Positions 41,160 to 50,349 of a stretch of 64,000 bases of DNA are shown here, piece by piece. The notes under the pieces are model-generated. The model was not told the origin of the DNA. It was given only the letters and a program-made list of their open reading frames with translations, and did no database searches. A program made the translations under genes and the position numbers. Location of the stretch: assembly GCA_039815055.1 (NCBI GenBank), contig JBCCAA010000006.1, positions 8,789 to 72,788 on the forward strand, given 5' to 3'. Source of the stretch: UBA5336 sp039815055. GTDB lineage: Bacteria; Pseudomonadota; Alphaproteobacteria; Caulobacterales; Hyphomonadaceae. The first letter of the stretch is position 1. Every line of letters begins with the position of its first letter.

Positions 41160-43160
41160 TCACGAAAATTCGATCATGATCTCATCAGCCGCCACGCTGT
41201 CACCAGCGCCAACACTCACTGATTTCACCGTGCCATTTGCCTCGGCACGGATGATGTTTTGCATCTTCATAGCCTCGACCACACAAACTGCCTGGCCCTC
41301 TTCGACGGCTTCGCCCTTGGCCACATCCACGCTGACAACAAGGCCAGGCATCGGCGACACAATCAGTTTCGACATGTCCGGCTTTTCTTTTTCCGGCAAA
41401 CGCTCATGGAACTCAGCCAGCTTCGGCGTGCAGACCAACGCCGTAGCTCTGACCCCGCGATGGCGAAGCTCAAACCCCTCTGTGCGATCCGCAAATTTCA
41501 CGGCGAATGGCTCACCATCCAGCACACCCTCAACAAGGTGCGAGCCCGGCACCCAGTCTGAAACCAGGGCGTGCGGTTTGCTGCCATTGATCGTGATGTG
41601 CGCCTCGCGCCCGTCGATCTCTAGGGTGACAGGATAGTACGCCTTGCCCAGAATGACGACCCAATCGGTGCGCGGCGCGGGCGGCGGCGCCAGGCGTCCC
41701 GAGATATTCGCAGCGCGGTTAGCGCGCACGCCATGGATGAACGCGGCGGTCGTGGTCAGCAAGACTTGCTGGTGCTCGGTTGGCTGCGTGCCCTGGAATC
41801 CGTCGGGGAACTCATCCTTGATGTAGGCCGTGGTGATGTTGCCCGACCTGAAGCGCGCTTCGTCCATCACCGCAGCGCAAAACGGGATATTGTCCCGAAT
41901 GCCTTCGATGTGGAACCGGTCGAGAGCGGCGGCGTGTGTATCCAGCGCCGCATTGCGGTTTTTGCCATGGGTCACCAGTTTGGCGATCATGGGATCGTAA
42001 AACATCGAGATTTCGTCGCCCTCGCGCACACCGGAATCGACACGCACGGTGCCCTCGCCAAGCGGGCCCTCCGGCGACGGATGAAACCGTTTTAGCCGGC
42101 CAATTGAAGGAAGGAAGTTGCGATAGGGGTCTTCGGCATAAACCCGGCTTTCAATCGCCCAGCCCTTTATTTTCAGGTCTTTCTGCTTGATCGACAGCTT
42201 TTCACCAAAGGCGGAGCGCAGCATTTGCTCGACCAGGTCCACGCCTGTGATCATTTCCGTGACCGGGTGTTCCACCTGGAGGCGGGTGTTCATTTCCAGG
42301 AAGTAAAAGCTCTTGTCGACGCCCGATGCCACGAACTCAACGGTGCCGGCACTGTCATAATCCACTGCCTGTGCCAGAGCGACGGCCTGTTCCCCCATGG
42401 ATTTGCGGGTGGCGGCATCAAGCAGTGGCGACGGCGCTTCTTCGAGCACCTTCTGATTGCGACGCTGAATTGAGCATTCGCGCTCAAACAGGTGGACGAC
42501 ATTGCCATACTTGTCGCCCATGATCTGGATTTCAATATGGCGCGGGTTTAGAATGAACTTCTCAATAAAGATGCGGTCATCGCCAAAAGCGTTCTGAGCC
42601 TCCGCTTTTACGGCGGGATAGCCCTCTTCCACTTCCTGGTCGGAATGCGCGATCCGAATGCCCTTGCCGCCGCCACCAGCCGAAGCCTTGATCATCACGG
42701 GGTAGCCAATCTCACGCGAGATTTTCACCGCTTCCTCGGTATCTTCGATCAGGCCCATATGTCCGGGCACGGTGCTGACTCCGGCGTCCGCGGCGAGCTT
42801 TTTCGAGCTGATCTTATCGCCCATTGCCTCAATCGCGTAGGGATTGGGACCGATGAAGGCGATCTTCTCTTTTTCCAATCGGCGGGCAAACTCCGGGTTC
42901 TCGGAGAGGAAACCAAACCCGGGATGGATGGCTTCGGCGCCGGTCTGGCGCACCGCATCAATGATCTTGTCCATCACCAGATAACTTTCAGACGCCGGCG
43001 ACGGGCCGATATGTACCGCCTCATCGGCCATCTCGACCGCCATTGATCCAGCATCCGCATCCGAAAAGACCACCACAGTTTTCACGCCAAGCCGACGGCA
43101 CGTCTTGATGACACGCACGGCGATCTCACCGCGATTGGCGATCAGAATTTTTTCGAACAT
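41160..43160 (-). CDS. Acetyl/propionyl-CoA carboxylase alpha (biotin carboxylase plus BCCP)
   Basis: This subunit carboxylates biotin with ATP and bicarbonate for an acyl-CoA carboxylase, most like propionyl-CoA carboxylase alpha (PccA). The 666-residue protein from the ATG at 43160 has the biotin carboxylase domain: MFEKILIANRGEIAVRVIKT, ASAGGGGKGIRIA, EMNTRLQVEHPVTE. A linker and a C-terminal biotinyl domain with the EAMKM lysine motif follow. The beta subunit is not in the window. The ATG has only a weak GGGG upstream. Confidence 0.93.
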   Translation of the reverse strand: MFEKILIANRGEIAVRVIKTCRRLGVKTVVVFSDADAGSMAVEMADEAVHIGPSPASESYLVMDKIIDAVRQTGAEAIHPGFGFLSENPEFARRLEKEKIAFIGPNPYAIEAMGDKISSKKLAADAGVSTVPGHMGLIEDTEEAVKISREIGYPVMIKASAGGGGKGIRIAHSDQEVEEGYPAVKAEAQNAFGDDRIFIEKFILNPRHIEIQIMGDKYGNVVHLFERECSIQRRNQKVLEEAPSPLLDAATRKSMGEQAVALAQAVDYDSAGTVEFVASGVDKSFYFLEMNTRLQVEHPVTEMITGVDLVEQMLRSAFGEKLSIKQKDLKIKGWAIESRVYAEDPYRNFLPSIGRLKRFHPSPEGPLGEGTVRVDSGVREGDEISMFYDPMIAKLVTHGKNRNAALDTHAAALDRFHIEGIRDNIPFCAAVMDEARFRSGNITTAYIKDEFPDGFQGTQPTEHQQVLLTTTAAFIHGVRANRAANISGRLAPPPAPRTDWVVILGKAYYPVTLEIDGREAHITINGSKPHALVSDWVPGSHLVEGVLDGEPFAVKFADRTEGFELRHRGVRATALVCTPKLAEFHERLPEKEKPDMSKLIVSPMPGLVVSVDVAKGEAVEEGQAVCVVEAMKMQNIIRAEANGTVKSVSVGAGDSVAADEIMIEFS

Positions 43161-43203
43161 TCGGTTTGCCCCAGCGATCAAAATTCTTAGCTGGATTAAG
43201 GGA

Positions 43204-44190
43204 TTAAATGGCGGGTTCGGCCTTGTCCATCGGTTCGCCTTCGTTACGCAGGGCCAGAGCGCCTAATCCAACCGAAAAACCCGGCGCTTCTTTGGACAGA
43301 AACGCGATGAGCGATTCTTCGGCGCGGCTGATCTGATTGTCCCAGCCCAGGCGTTTCAGAAACCAACCTTGTTCTTCGGCGTTGACGCCAGCTGCAGCAC
43401 GGTCTGCGGCCTCACGGGCCAGGTGGCGCGCGTCTGCCGCCAGTTTGGGCGACGACGTCACGCGAGAGAACCAGTCACCGACGCGGAAAACATCTGCAAA
43501 AGCCTCAAAAACGCCGCCACTCGACGATTTCAGCCAGATTTCACGGCGTAAGGCCTCGCCAATCGTGTCGGGGTCTGGATGGGCGGCGGCCAAAAGGTGA
43601 TTGCCAATGGCGCGCGCGAACAGATCGTTCCAGGCCACATCATTGCGCGCCTGCGCAATGGCATCATTGGTTTCGAACAAGAGACGGGCTTCGTCCCGCG
43701 TAACCCAAAGTCCACCCGCTCCGCCCGGAGCATAAAGGGCACCACGCACACGCTCGGTCTCGGCCTCATCGGCCAAACCAGCGTTCTGGATGCGTTGACA
43801 GGCCAAGGTGAGCGCAAACACGCCCAAACGGGGCGGTGCCCCTTCGGCTTTGCGCAACAGGCTGACAAGCAGATCAATATCGACCGCCCGTGGTGCGTTC
43901 TGAGTGCCCCCCAGGCGCTCCAACAGCCAGTCGGCCTCCTCATCGCTGACCCATCCGGCGGGCGCCTCGGTTTCCAGCAAGAAGTCACAGATCGCCAGGA
44001 TGAAGCGTTTATCCCACTGCTCCGACCGGCGTTTAAGTCTGTCATTCAGCGAGAACAGCGTTTCAGCTTCAGAGCGCGACACGACGCCATCGCGAAACAC
44101 GCGGCTGACCAAATCGCCCGCAGAGACCGCGCTGGATTTGCGCAAATCATCCATCTTGTTCAGCAGCGCTGCTTCGCGTTCAGCCGACAT
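43204..44190 (-). CDS. Conserved-looking protein with an internal tandem duplication
   Basis: The 328-residue soluble, acidic, helical protein has two repeats. The first (about 35-128) starts DGVVSRSEAETLFSLND and ends LGVFALTL. The second (about 160-312) starts LWVTRDEARLLFETND and ends VGLGALAL. Within each, a segment of the form VSDEEADWLLERLGG / NAEEQGWFLKRLGWD recurs. The acidic EF-hand-like spacing (DxxxS..E) is suggestive but no metal site is established. I cannot name a family. It lies between pccA and the HNH gene in the same direction. Confidence 0.7.
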   Translation of the reverse strand: MSAEREAALLNKMDDLRKSSAVSAGDLVSRVFRDGVVSRSEAETLFSLNDRLKRRSEQWDKRFILAICDFLLETEAPAGWVSDEEADWLLERLGGTQNAPRAVDIDLLVSLLRKAEGAPPRLGVFALTLACQRIQNAGLADEAETERVRGALYAPGGAGGLWVTRDEARLLFETNDAIAQARNDVAWNDLFARAIGNHLLAAAHPDPDTIGEALRREIWLKSSSGGVFEAFADVFRVGDWFSRVTSSPKLAADARHLAREAADRAAAGVNAEEQGWFLKRLGWDNQISRAEESLIAFLSKEAPGFSVGLGALALRNEGEPMDKAEPAI

Positions 44191-44247
44191 GGCACTGTGC
44201 TCCGTAATTTACAAAGCGCAGTTTCGGCGGGTTTTCTTTAAAACCGC

Positions 44248-44832
44248 TTAAACGTTGTCATCAAACGCGCCGGTATCCAGCTCCACATCCCAATAGAGAT
44301 AATCCATCCAGGTCTCGTGGAGGTGGTTTGGCGGGAACCGTCGGCCGATGTCCTGCAGCTGGTAATTGGTTGGCCGTACCGGTGTTCGCCCCGGATACAT
44401 TCCGGCATCTTTCGGCATCTTGCCGCCCTTTCGCAGATTACAGGGCGAGCAAGCGGTCACGATATTGGTCCAGCTTGTACGCCCGCCGCGAGAGCGTGGC
44501 ACCACATGGTCGAACGTCAGATCCTGCTCTGAGCCGCAATATACACAGGCAAATCCATCGCGCAGGAACAAATTGAAGCGGGTAAATGCTGGCGGGCGAT
44601 CCTGGCGAACGAACTCGCGCAGGGCAATCACCGATGGCAAACGCATTTCAAAGCTGGGGCTGCGGATCACCTGATCATATTCCGCAATCACTTCAACGCG
44701 ATTCAGGAACACAGCTTTCACGACGTCCTGCCACGGCCAAAGTGACAATGGATAATAGCTCAGAGGCCGGAAATCAGCGTTCAAAACGAGCGCTGGGCGC
44801 CCATTTGGTGGAAATGGTACAACTTCAGCCAT
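44248..44832 (-). CDS. HNH endonuclease family protein
   Basis: The 194-residue protein carries an HNH zinc-finger nuclease domain: FACVYCGSEQDLTFDHVVPRSRGGRTSWTNIVTACSPCN, with two CxxC zinc pairs and the DH-N-N/C signature. A conserved N-terminal PALVLNADFRPLSYYPLSLWPWQDVVKAV motif is typical of a chromosomally encoded HNH family widespread in alphaproteobacteria. No toxin or restriction partner is nearby. A strong GGAGGGG precedes the ATG. Confidence 0.9.
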   Translation of the reverse strand: MAEVVPFPPNGRPALVLNADFRPLSYYPLSLWPWQDVVKAVFLNRVEVIAEYDQVIRSPSFEMRLPSVIALREFVRQDRPPAFTRFNLFLRDGFACVYCGSEQDLTFDHVVPRSRGGRTSWTNIVTACSPCNLRKGGKMPKDAGMYPGRTPVRPTNYQLQDIGRRFPPNHLHETWMDYLYWDVELDTGAFDDNV

Positions 44833-44964
44833 GCCGTCCCCTCCGGCCCGTTGACGTCAACCGCGCGTATGAATGACAGTGAGTGGCGACCGCCTCCCTG
44901 ATAATGTGAGCGTTGTACATGATTCTCCGCGACAAGATTATGACAGGTCAAGCCCTGAGCCGCA

Positions 44965-45606
44965 CTATTCGCGTGGAGCCGACTCCTTGCCGCGGTGATC
45001 ATTTATCCATGCCCAGAGTAGGTGCGCCGCCACGCCGCGATAGGGGCGCCACACTTCAGCAGCATCAGTAAACTCAGCGCCAGTCATCCGGGTTCCAGCG
45101 CCTGACAGCAATTTGTGGCTTTCCATCAGCCCCACATCGGCGGTCGGAATCGCGTCCAGATCGCCGCCCGCATAAAGCAGAAACAGGTTCGCCGTCCACG
45201 GGCCGATGCCTTTCACGGTGGTCAACTGCGCGCGCGCAGTTTCAGGGGTCAGTGTAGTGACCGTTTGCAGACAAATGGCTTTACTCGCCACCGCTTCGGC
45301 GATCGTCTTCAGGCTTCGAACCTTAGGCCGCGACAGACCCACGGCCTGCAAATCTTCTGGTTCAGCGGCCAGCACGCAGTGCTCTGTCATTTTAGGGAGC
45401 AATGCGCTGAACCGACCCCATATCGCGGCGCCCGCAGTGGTCGAAATTTGCTGGAAACAGACCAACCGCGCCAGTGTCTCATAGATCGGATCGGCCGCGC
45501 GCCAGGCCGGTGTGCCCGTTTCCGCATGGGCGCGGGCAAGCACGGGGTCCTTGCGGGTAAGCGCCAGGCACGCGCCTTCGATGACCGCCGCGTCGGGAGC
45601 GCTCAC
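44965..45606 (-). CDS. DNA-3-methyladenine glycosylase II-like (HhH-GPD family)
   Basis: The 213-residue protein has the helix-hairpin-helix glycosylase fold: LARLVCFQQISTTAGAAIWGRF, the hairpin TTVKGIGPWTANLFLLYAGG, and the catalytic Asp in IPTADVGLM. AlkA-type enzymes remove alkylated purines. It lacks an N-terminal Ada-like or FeS domain. The start is a GTG overlapping the DUF2125 stop by 4 bp. It and the Ada-like protein suggest alkylation repair capacity in this genome. Confidence 0.9.
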   Translation of the reverse strand: MSAPDAAVIEGACLALTRKDPVLARAHAETGTPAWRAADPIYETLARLVCFQQISTTAGAAIWGRFSALLPKMTEHCVLAAEPEDLQAVGLSRPKVRSLKTIAEAVASKAICLQTVTTLTPETARAQLTTVKGIGPWTANLFLLYAGGDLDAIPTADVGLMESHKLLSGAGTRMTGAEFTDAAEVWRPYRGVAAHLLWAWINDHRGKESAPRE

Positions 45607-46634
45607 AAAGCGCCTTCAATATCGGCCGGCACGATGCGGTTTCCCAGAAAGTAAAGCCCGTCTCCGCGAATCGTCATGGTGAGGAACCCGCCATTTGCCG
45701 AGGCAGCCTCAAGCGCGTTGATGGCCTGCACCGCATCTGGGTTGCTTGCAGATCCGTCTGGGTTTTGAAACGCCGCACGCACGGCATCTGCACCATCGAT
45801 TCGAACGCCCACATTGCCGCCAATCTCACCGCTCGCCGCGTTCAGCTCCGCTTTCGCGCCCAGTTCCGATCCGCCCCAGTTCAATACCAGTTGGGGCACA
45901 CGCACCGCGCCGCCCCGCGCCAATATCTCACCAACCAGTTCAGAGGCATCATAACCCGCCGTCAACAGCGCAAACGCCTGATCTGCTTCCAGGCGAAGGA
46001 TGGACGGGCCGAAATCCGGACCCAGATCGGCCACTTCAGGCGGCAGGGGTTGCTTTACACCGAGAGATTGCCAACGGGTCTCCAGCATCAGCATGGCCGG
46101 ATCGTCGGGAGCCGGCTTTATGTGAAACTGGAAATCATCCAGATCGGCCACAGGCTCGCCATTGGCAGAGGCGGCCACCTCATCAAACGCCAACGAGAAC
46201 CGGCGCACACTCTCGCCGGACCATGACAGGCTGGCGGCCGATTTGGGTCCAAACAGTAGCGAGATATCTTCCCCACCCGTGCGGATGCGGTTCATGCCCG
46301 GACTGCGCGCAATGACATGCTGCCAGTTCCAGGGCTGCATCACCAGCTGCAGTTGCTGGCCTTCCCAACGCGTGGAAATGATCTCGTCGTCTTCATAGAC
46401 CGGATCATCCAGGGTGAGTTCAAACCGGAAGGGATAGCCGCCCAGGCTCTTATTGGAGTATTCGACCGTATGCCCGGCCGCGCGCTCGACCTCGATCCAC
46501 CCTTCAATGCCCTGGTCCAGCAGATTTTTGGCGTAGGCCCAGTAGGCTGAGTAAAGGCCAATCAGCAGCAAAAACAGGAAGAATGGAAAGAACAGCCAGA
46601 AGCCGCCGCGTTTTTTCGGTTGGGTGGCAGTCAT
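45603..46634 (-). CDS. DUF2125 membrane-anchored protein
   Basis: The 343-residue protein has one N-terminal membrane segment (GGFWLFFPFFLFLLLIGLYSAYW) followed by a periplasmic beta-rich domain with LLDQGIEGWIEVERAAGHTVEYSNKSLGGYPFRFEL, the DUF2125 signature. It is probably an envelope protein of unknown function. Its end overlaps the glycosylase start. Confidence 0.8.
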   Translation of the reverse strand: MTATQPKKRGGFWLFFPFFLFLLLIGLYSAYWAYAKNLLDQGIEGWIEVERAAGHTVEYSNKSLGGYPFRFELTLDDPVYEDDEIISTRWEGQQLQLVMQPWNWQHVIARSPGMNRIRTGGEDISLLFGPKSAASLSWSGESVRRFSLAFDEVAASANGEPVADLDDFQFHIKPAPDDPAMLMLETRWQSLGVKQPLPPEVADLGPDFGPSILRLEADQAFALLTAGYDASELVGEILARGGAVRVPQLVLNWGGSELGAKAELNAASGEIGGNVGVRIDGADAVRAAFQNPDGSASNPDAVQAINALEAASANGGFLTMTIRGDGLYFLGNRIVPADIEGAL

Positions 46635-46637
46635 GGG

Positions 46638-47393
46638 TCAGGCAAGCTCCAGATCAGCGCGGACGCGCCCTTGTTCCTCAAGCCCTTCCTCTAGCAGGCG
46701 ATCGGATGCGGGCTCAATCGCGCCTTCCAGTTGAGACATCAGAGCCTTACGGTCCAACCCTGGTTCGATGGGCGGGAGAATCTCATACACGATCAGGCCA
46801 GGACGGCGCCAAATTCCATGGGCCGGCCAGCACAAGCCGGAATTCGTGGCAACCGGGACGCATGGTACGCCGAGCCGTTTGTAAAACGCGCTGGTGCCGG
46901 CTGAGAAGTATCCGGTTGTTCGGCCCGGTGGATGGCGCGTGCCTTCCGGAAAGATCACAAACTGGCGCTGATCTTTCACCCGGCCTGCTGCGGCTTGCAG
47001 CATTTTCTTGATCGTTTTCGCCGCCCCGCCCCGGTCAATCGGGATCATATTCGTTTTCAGGGCGTACCAGCCGAAAAACGGGTACCAAAGCAGCTCGCGC
47101 TTCATTGTAATGACAGGATCAGGCAGGATGAGAAACGGCATGAAGACGTCCCACATGCACTGGTGTTTCGCTGCGTAGATGTAGGCGCCAGCCGGCAAAT
47201 ACTCTGTGCCGCGTACTTCCGTGCGAACCCCGCAAATGACCCGTAACCCCCAGCGCACAAGGCCGGCATACCAATGGATCCCGGTCATCAAGACAACGCG
47301 CGGCAGCAGAAGACTGGGCAACCAGATGAGGCCCATCACAATCAACAGGCCATACATCCAGACAAAGAAAACAAGGGATCGGACCGCGTTCAT
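46638..47393 (-). CDS. 1-acyl-sn-glycerol-3-phosphate acyltransferase (PlsC-like)
   Basis: PlsC transfers a second acyl chain to lysophosphatidate in phospholipid synthesis. From the ATG at 47393 the protein is 251 residues. It has two N-terminal hydrophobic segments, the catalytic HX4D motif (HQCMWD), the second motif FPEGTRHPPG and PVATNSGL. The longer frame to 47474 is less supported. It follows a DUF218 gene by 5 bp. Confidence 0.9.
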   Translation of the reverse strand: MNAVRSLVFFVWMYGLLIVMGLIWLPSLLLPRVVLMTGIHWYAGLVRWGLRVICGVRTEVRGTEYLPAGAYIYAAKHQCMWDVFMPFLILPDPVITMKRELLWYPFFGWYALKTNMIPIDRGGAAKTIKKMLQAAAGRVKDQRQFVIFPEGTRHPPGRTTGYFSAGTSAFYKRLGVPCVPVATNSGLCWPAHGIWRRPGLIVYEILPPIEPGLDRKALMSQLEGAIEPASDRLLEEGLEEQGRVRADLELA

Positions 47394-47398
47394 GGGAC

Positions 47399-47989
47399 TT
47401 ATGTAGTCAACAGCACCAATTGGGTCACGCGCCATTTCGCCCACTCCGTCACCATGCCGCGGAAAGACCGCCAATCGGTGAAAGTCTTGTCAGGGTCGAT
47501 TCGCGTGCGAACCGGCGCCGGAAGGAAGGCGATGTCGGGCGCCGCGTCGGAGAGCAGTAATCGAGCACGTGGCAGGTGATAGTCTGAGGTGACCAGCGTC
47601 AGAACTTCATAGTCATTCACACCGGCCCATTTGGCCACTTCACTGGCATTGCCGCGCGTCGTCGTCGCCTCATAGCCAAAATCAATGCAACAATCAAAGG
47701 TCTCCGCGCTGCCGCCCGCCGTTGCAGCAACATCTTCGCGGGAGGTTGACCGGTTCACCCCAGATACAAGCAACCTGGCGCCTTCACCCGCCTCAAGCCG
47801 CCGAATGCCCTCCGCGATGCGCAGGCCTGATCCGCCCGTCAAAGCCACGATAGCGTCCGCGCTGCTGGTATCGGCGGGCTCCAGGCTGGCGATCTGGGAT
47901 CGGAAAATGGTGAAATCGATCACCGCCGCAAGCAGCAAAAGAGCAATCACCCACCGCTTTTTGATCCATCTGCGTCGCCGCGTTACCAT
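47399..47989 (-). CDS. YdcF-like DUF218 membrane protein
   Basis: The 196-residue protein has an N-terminal membrane helix (about 13-28) and a DUF218 domain: ADAIVALTGGSGLRIAEGIRRLEAG, LLVSGVNR, ASEVAKWAG, LVTSDYHLPRARLLL. The family includes the ElyC/SanA types linked to envelope integrity, but no activity is established. It lies 4 bp downstream of ftsX, so is probably in the same operon. Confidence 0.85.
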   Translation of the reverse strand: MVTRRRRWIKKRWVIALLLLAAVIDFTIFRSQIASLEPADTSSADAIVALTGGSGLRIAEGIRRLEAGEGARLLVSGVNRSTSREDVAATAGGSAETFDCCIDFGYEATTTRGNASEVAKWAGVNDYEVLTLVTSDYHLPRARLLLSDAAPDIAFLPAPVRTRIDPDKTFTDWRSFRGMVTEWAKWRVTQLVLLTT

Positions 47990-47993
47990 TGTA

Positions 47994-48863
47994 TCAAATC
48001 GATTCTTTCAAAGACCGCATAACGGTCGTGCGGGCGGCTAATCGCGCGGCAATGGCCGCTGCAACGGGCGTTGCGAGCAGAATGAACAGGTCCACAAGAT
48101 CCAGAGACAGGCGCGGTAGCAGGCCACCCCGCCCCCCTGGGCCAGAAGCCATCGACATCGCCAATGCAGCGGCTGCCAGAGAAAACAGCGACCCAACAGA
48201 CCCGGCTTTCAACCCCAACAACCAGAACCGGCGCTCGAAAAGCCGAGAGATATAGCGGTCCGTCGCGCCTGAGAGGTGAAGAACGTCCACGATATCACGG
48301 CGCGCCAAAAGTGCGGCATGGGTGGCAAAGGCGATCACAGCCACGGCTGTGGCCACAAGCAACAATACCGTCGAGAGGGCTACCAGACGGACAATGGACA
48401 GCGCGCGCTGCACATCCCCCGCCCAATCGGCATGGGCTTCTACGATGGAATCGATGCCGGCCTCCGCGAGGCGGCGCTGAAGATCTGGCGCCATATTCGC
48501 CTGACTCGCATCAGCCTCAACAGCCAGGATCAGCGGCAAAGGCAGTCCGGCAGGAAGACCGCCCGCGCCAAAGCTCGGCTCAAGCAGGGTCTCGATCTCG
48601 TCATTACCCAGCACCCGTGCCGACAGCACGCCCGGCGCTTCGACCAGAATATCGCGCGCTTCATCGGCCGCTCGCCGGTCCGCGCCGCGCAGTCGCACCG
48701 TCATTTCGCCCTCGACCTGCGCCGTCCAGCCACGAGCCGCGTCATAGCTAGACCGCGCGGTAACCGCCGCAAGCGCGGCGAGGAAGCATAGCGCGCAAAC
48801 CACAAAGAACAGGGCCGCCTCGCGCGCGTCGCCCTGGGGCAGAAGAGGCGTCGGCGTGCTCAT
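47994..48863 (-). CDS. ftsX: Cell division ABC transporter permease FtsX
   Basis: FtsX forms the membrane part of FtsEX, which activates peptidoglycan hydrolases during division. The 289-residue protein has four membrane segments (about 16-36, 162-186, 207-230 and 255-277) with an extracytoplasmic domain between the first two that contains MTVRLRGADRRAADEARDIL. The ATG overlaps the ftsE stop by 4 bp. Confidence 0.9.
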   Translation of the reverse strand: MSTPTPLLPQGDAREAALFFVVCALCFLAALAAVTARSSYDAARGWTAQVEGEMTVRLRGADRRAADEARDILVEAPGVLSARVLGNDEIETLLEPSFGAGGLPAGLPLPLILAVEADASQANMAPDLQRRLAEAGIDSIVEAHADWAGDVQRALSIVRLVALSTVLLLVATAVAVIAFATHAALLARRDIVDVLHLSGATDRYISRLFERRFWLLGLKAGSVGSLFSLAAAALAMSMASGPGGRGGLLPRLSLDLVDLFILLATPVAAAIAARLAARTTVMRSLKESI

Positions 48864-49585
48864 GCCACTACGCCTTCCGGGCCAAACTCGACATCACGGA
48901 CAATCAGCCCGTGCTGAAGCCGCAGCACGGGTGCGGACACTTTACGGATCAGTGTCAGATCGTGGGTTGCGATCAACACGGTTGTATCCAGCCGGCGGTT
49001 AAGCTCGACGAACAAGCGAAGCAATCGCTCCCCCATCTCGGGGTCCACATTCCCTGTCGGCTCATCGGCAATCAAAAAGCTCGGCTTGTTGACCAATGCC
49101 CTGGCAATCGCGACGCGTTGTTGTTCGCCGCCGGACAATTGTTCTGGTCTGGCATCCATGCGCGGGCCTAGCCCGACCCAGCGCAGCAATTCTTCGACAT
49201 CGGGACGATATTCGCTCTCCAGCCGCCCGGACACGCGCAGCGGCAAGGCCGCATTTTCATAGGCAGTCAAATGCTCTAAAAGCCGGAACTCTTGGAACAC
49301 CACACCAATGCGCCGACGCATCGCCGACAGTTCTTTCCGGCTGAGCGCCGACGTGCGGCGCCCAAACAAAGACACTTCTCCGCGCGTTGGGGGCAACGCT
49401 AGGTACAGCAATTTCAACAGGCTGGTTTTGCCTGCACCCGATGGACCGGTCAAAAAAGTAAACGATCCTGGCGCCAGTGTCAGATCAACACCACTGAGCA
49501 CTTCTTCAGTAGATTCATAGCGCAAGCCGACCCCGTCGAGCCTGACAGCACTATCTTCAAACAAATCCGGCTTGCTTTGGATCAT
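48860..49585 (-). CDS. ftsE: Cell division ATP-binding protein FtsE
   Basis: FtsE is the ABC ATPase of FtsEX. From the ATG at 49585 the protein is about 241 residues, with Walker A TGPSGAGKTS, the FQEFRLLEHLTAYEN Q-loop region, signature LSGGEQQRVAIARAL and Walker B LIADEPTGN. A GTG at 49603 is an alternative start. AGG is six bases upstream of the ATG. Downstream of it lies ftsX. Confidence 0.92.
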   Translation of the reverse strand: MIQSKPDLFEDSAVRLDGVGLRYESTEEVLSGVDLTLAPGSFTFLTGPSGAGKTSLLKLLYLALPPTRGEVSLFGRRTSALSRKELSAMRRRIGVVFQEFRLLEHLTAYENAALPLRVSGRLESEYRPDVEELLRWVGLGPRMDARPEQLSGGEQQRVAIARALVNKPSFLIADEPTGNVDPEMGERLLRLFVELNRRLDTTVLIATHDLTLIRKVSAPVLRLQHGLIVRDVEFGPEGVVA

Positions 49586-49662
49586 GGAAGGCCTGATATC
49601 CACTCGTCGGCTTTCTTCGACGTTAACAGATCATTGAGTTCGATCATGCAGTTAGCCAAGAC

Positions 49663-50349
49663 ATGATTCTCACCTGCCCTGCCTGCGAATTTTCCTGTTA
49701 CCTCGACGATTCTACCATTTCGCCGTCGGGACAGGAAATGACATGTGCCGCCTGTGGCCATAACTGGTTCCACGAAGGCGAAGGCACAGACGTGGGCGAA
49801 GAGAAGCTCGCCCGCGGCGCCCATGAGCGATATCTAGAAGCGGTGCGGCTGAAACGAAAGGCGCGATCGCGCGCCACCGCGCTTGGAATCTGGGCAACCG
49901 CACTCACCCTCTTCGTTGGCGTGATTGTCGGCTCCGTTTTGCTTCGCAATGACATTGTTGATCGCTGGCCTGCCTCCGCCTCGGCTTTTACGGGACTTGG
50001 CCTGGAGGTGAACCGGTTCGGAGTGGAGTTCGAAAATGTCGAACGCCTCCGTCAGCTTCGTGGCACTGTTCCGGTGCTCACGATCACCGCAGATGTTCGC
50101 AACACAACCGAAAAGCCGCGGCCGGCCCCGAAAGTGCGCGTTGGCCTGATGGATGATTTTGGCCGCGAAATCGCGCATATCTATGCCGACATCGAGGCGC
50201 CAATCATTGGCGCTGGCGACAGCGTGACATTCTCCGCCGTGTTGGAAAATCCTCCCGCCGAATCCTACAGCCTGCGCCTGCGGTTCGTGGATCCTGACGA
50301 GATTGAGGGCGCCCAGCGCGTGGTCTCGTCGCTTACTGACACCGCCTGA
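49663..50349 (+). CDS. Zinc-ribbon (MJ0042) plus DUF3426 membrane protein
   Basis: The 228-residue protein starts with a zinc ribbon: CPACEFSCYL and CAACGHNWF (CxxC pairs). A membrane helix follows (about 70-90, ATALTLFVGVIVGSVLL), then a DUF3426 domain: VPVLTITADVRNTTEKPRPAPKVRVGLMDDFG and GDSVTFSAVLENP. It is probably an inner membrane protein with a cytoplasmic metal-binding head. It is coupled by a 1-base overlap to the phosphoribosyltransferase gene and divergent from ftsE. Confidence 0.85.
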   Translation: MILTCPACEFSCYLDDSTISPSGQEMTCAACGHNWFHEGEGTDVGEEKLARGAHERYLEAVRLKRKARSRATALGIWATALTLFVGVIVGSVLLRNDIVDRWPASASAFTGLGLEVNRFGVEFENVERLRQLRGTVPVLTITADVRNTTEKPRPAPKVRVGLMDDFGREIAHIYADIEAPIIGAGDSVTFSAVLENPPAESYSLRLRFVDPDEIEGAQRVVSSLTDTA

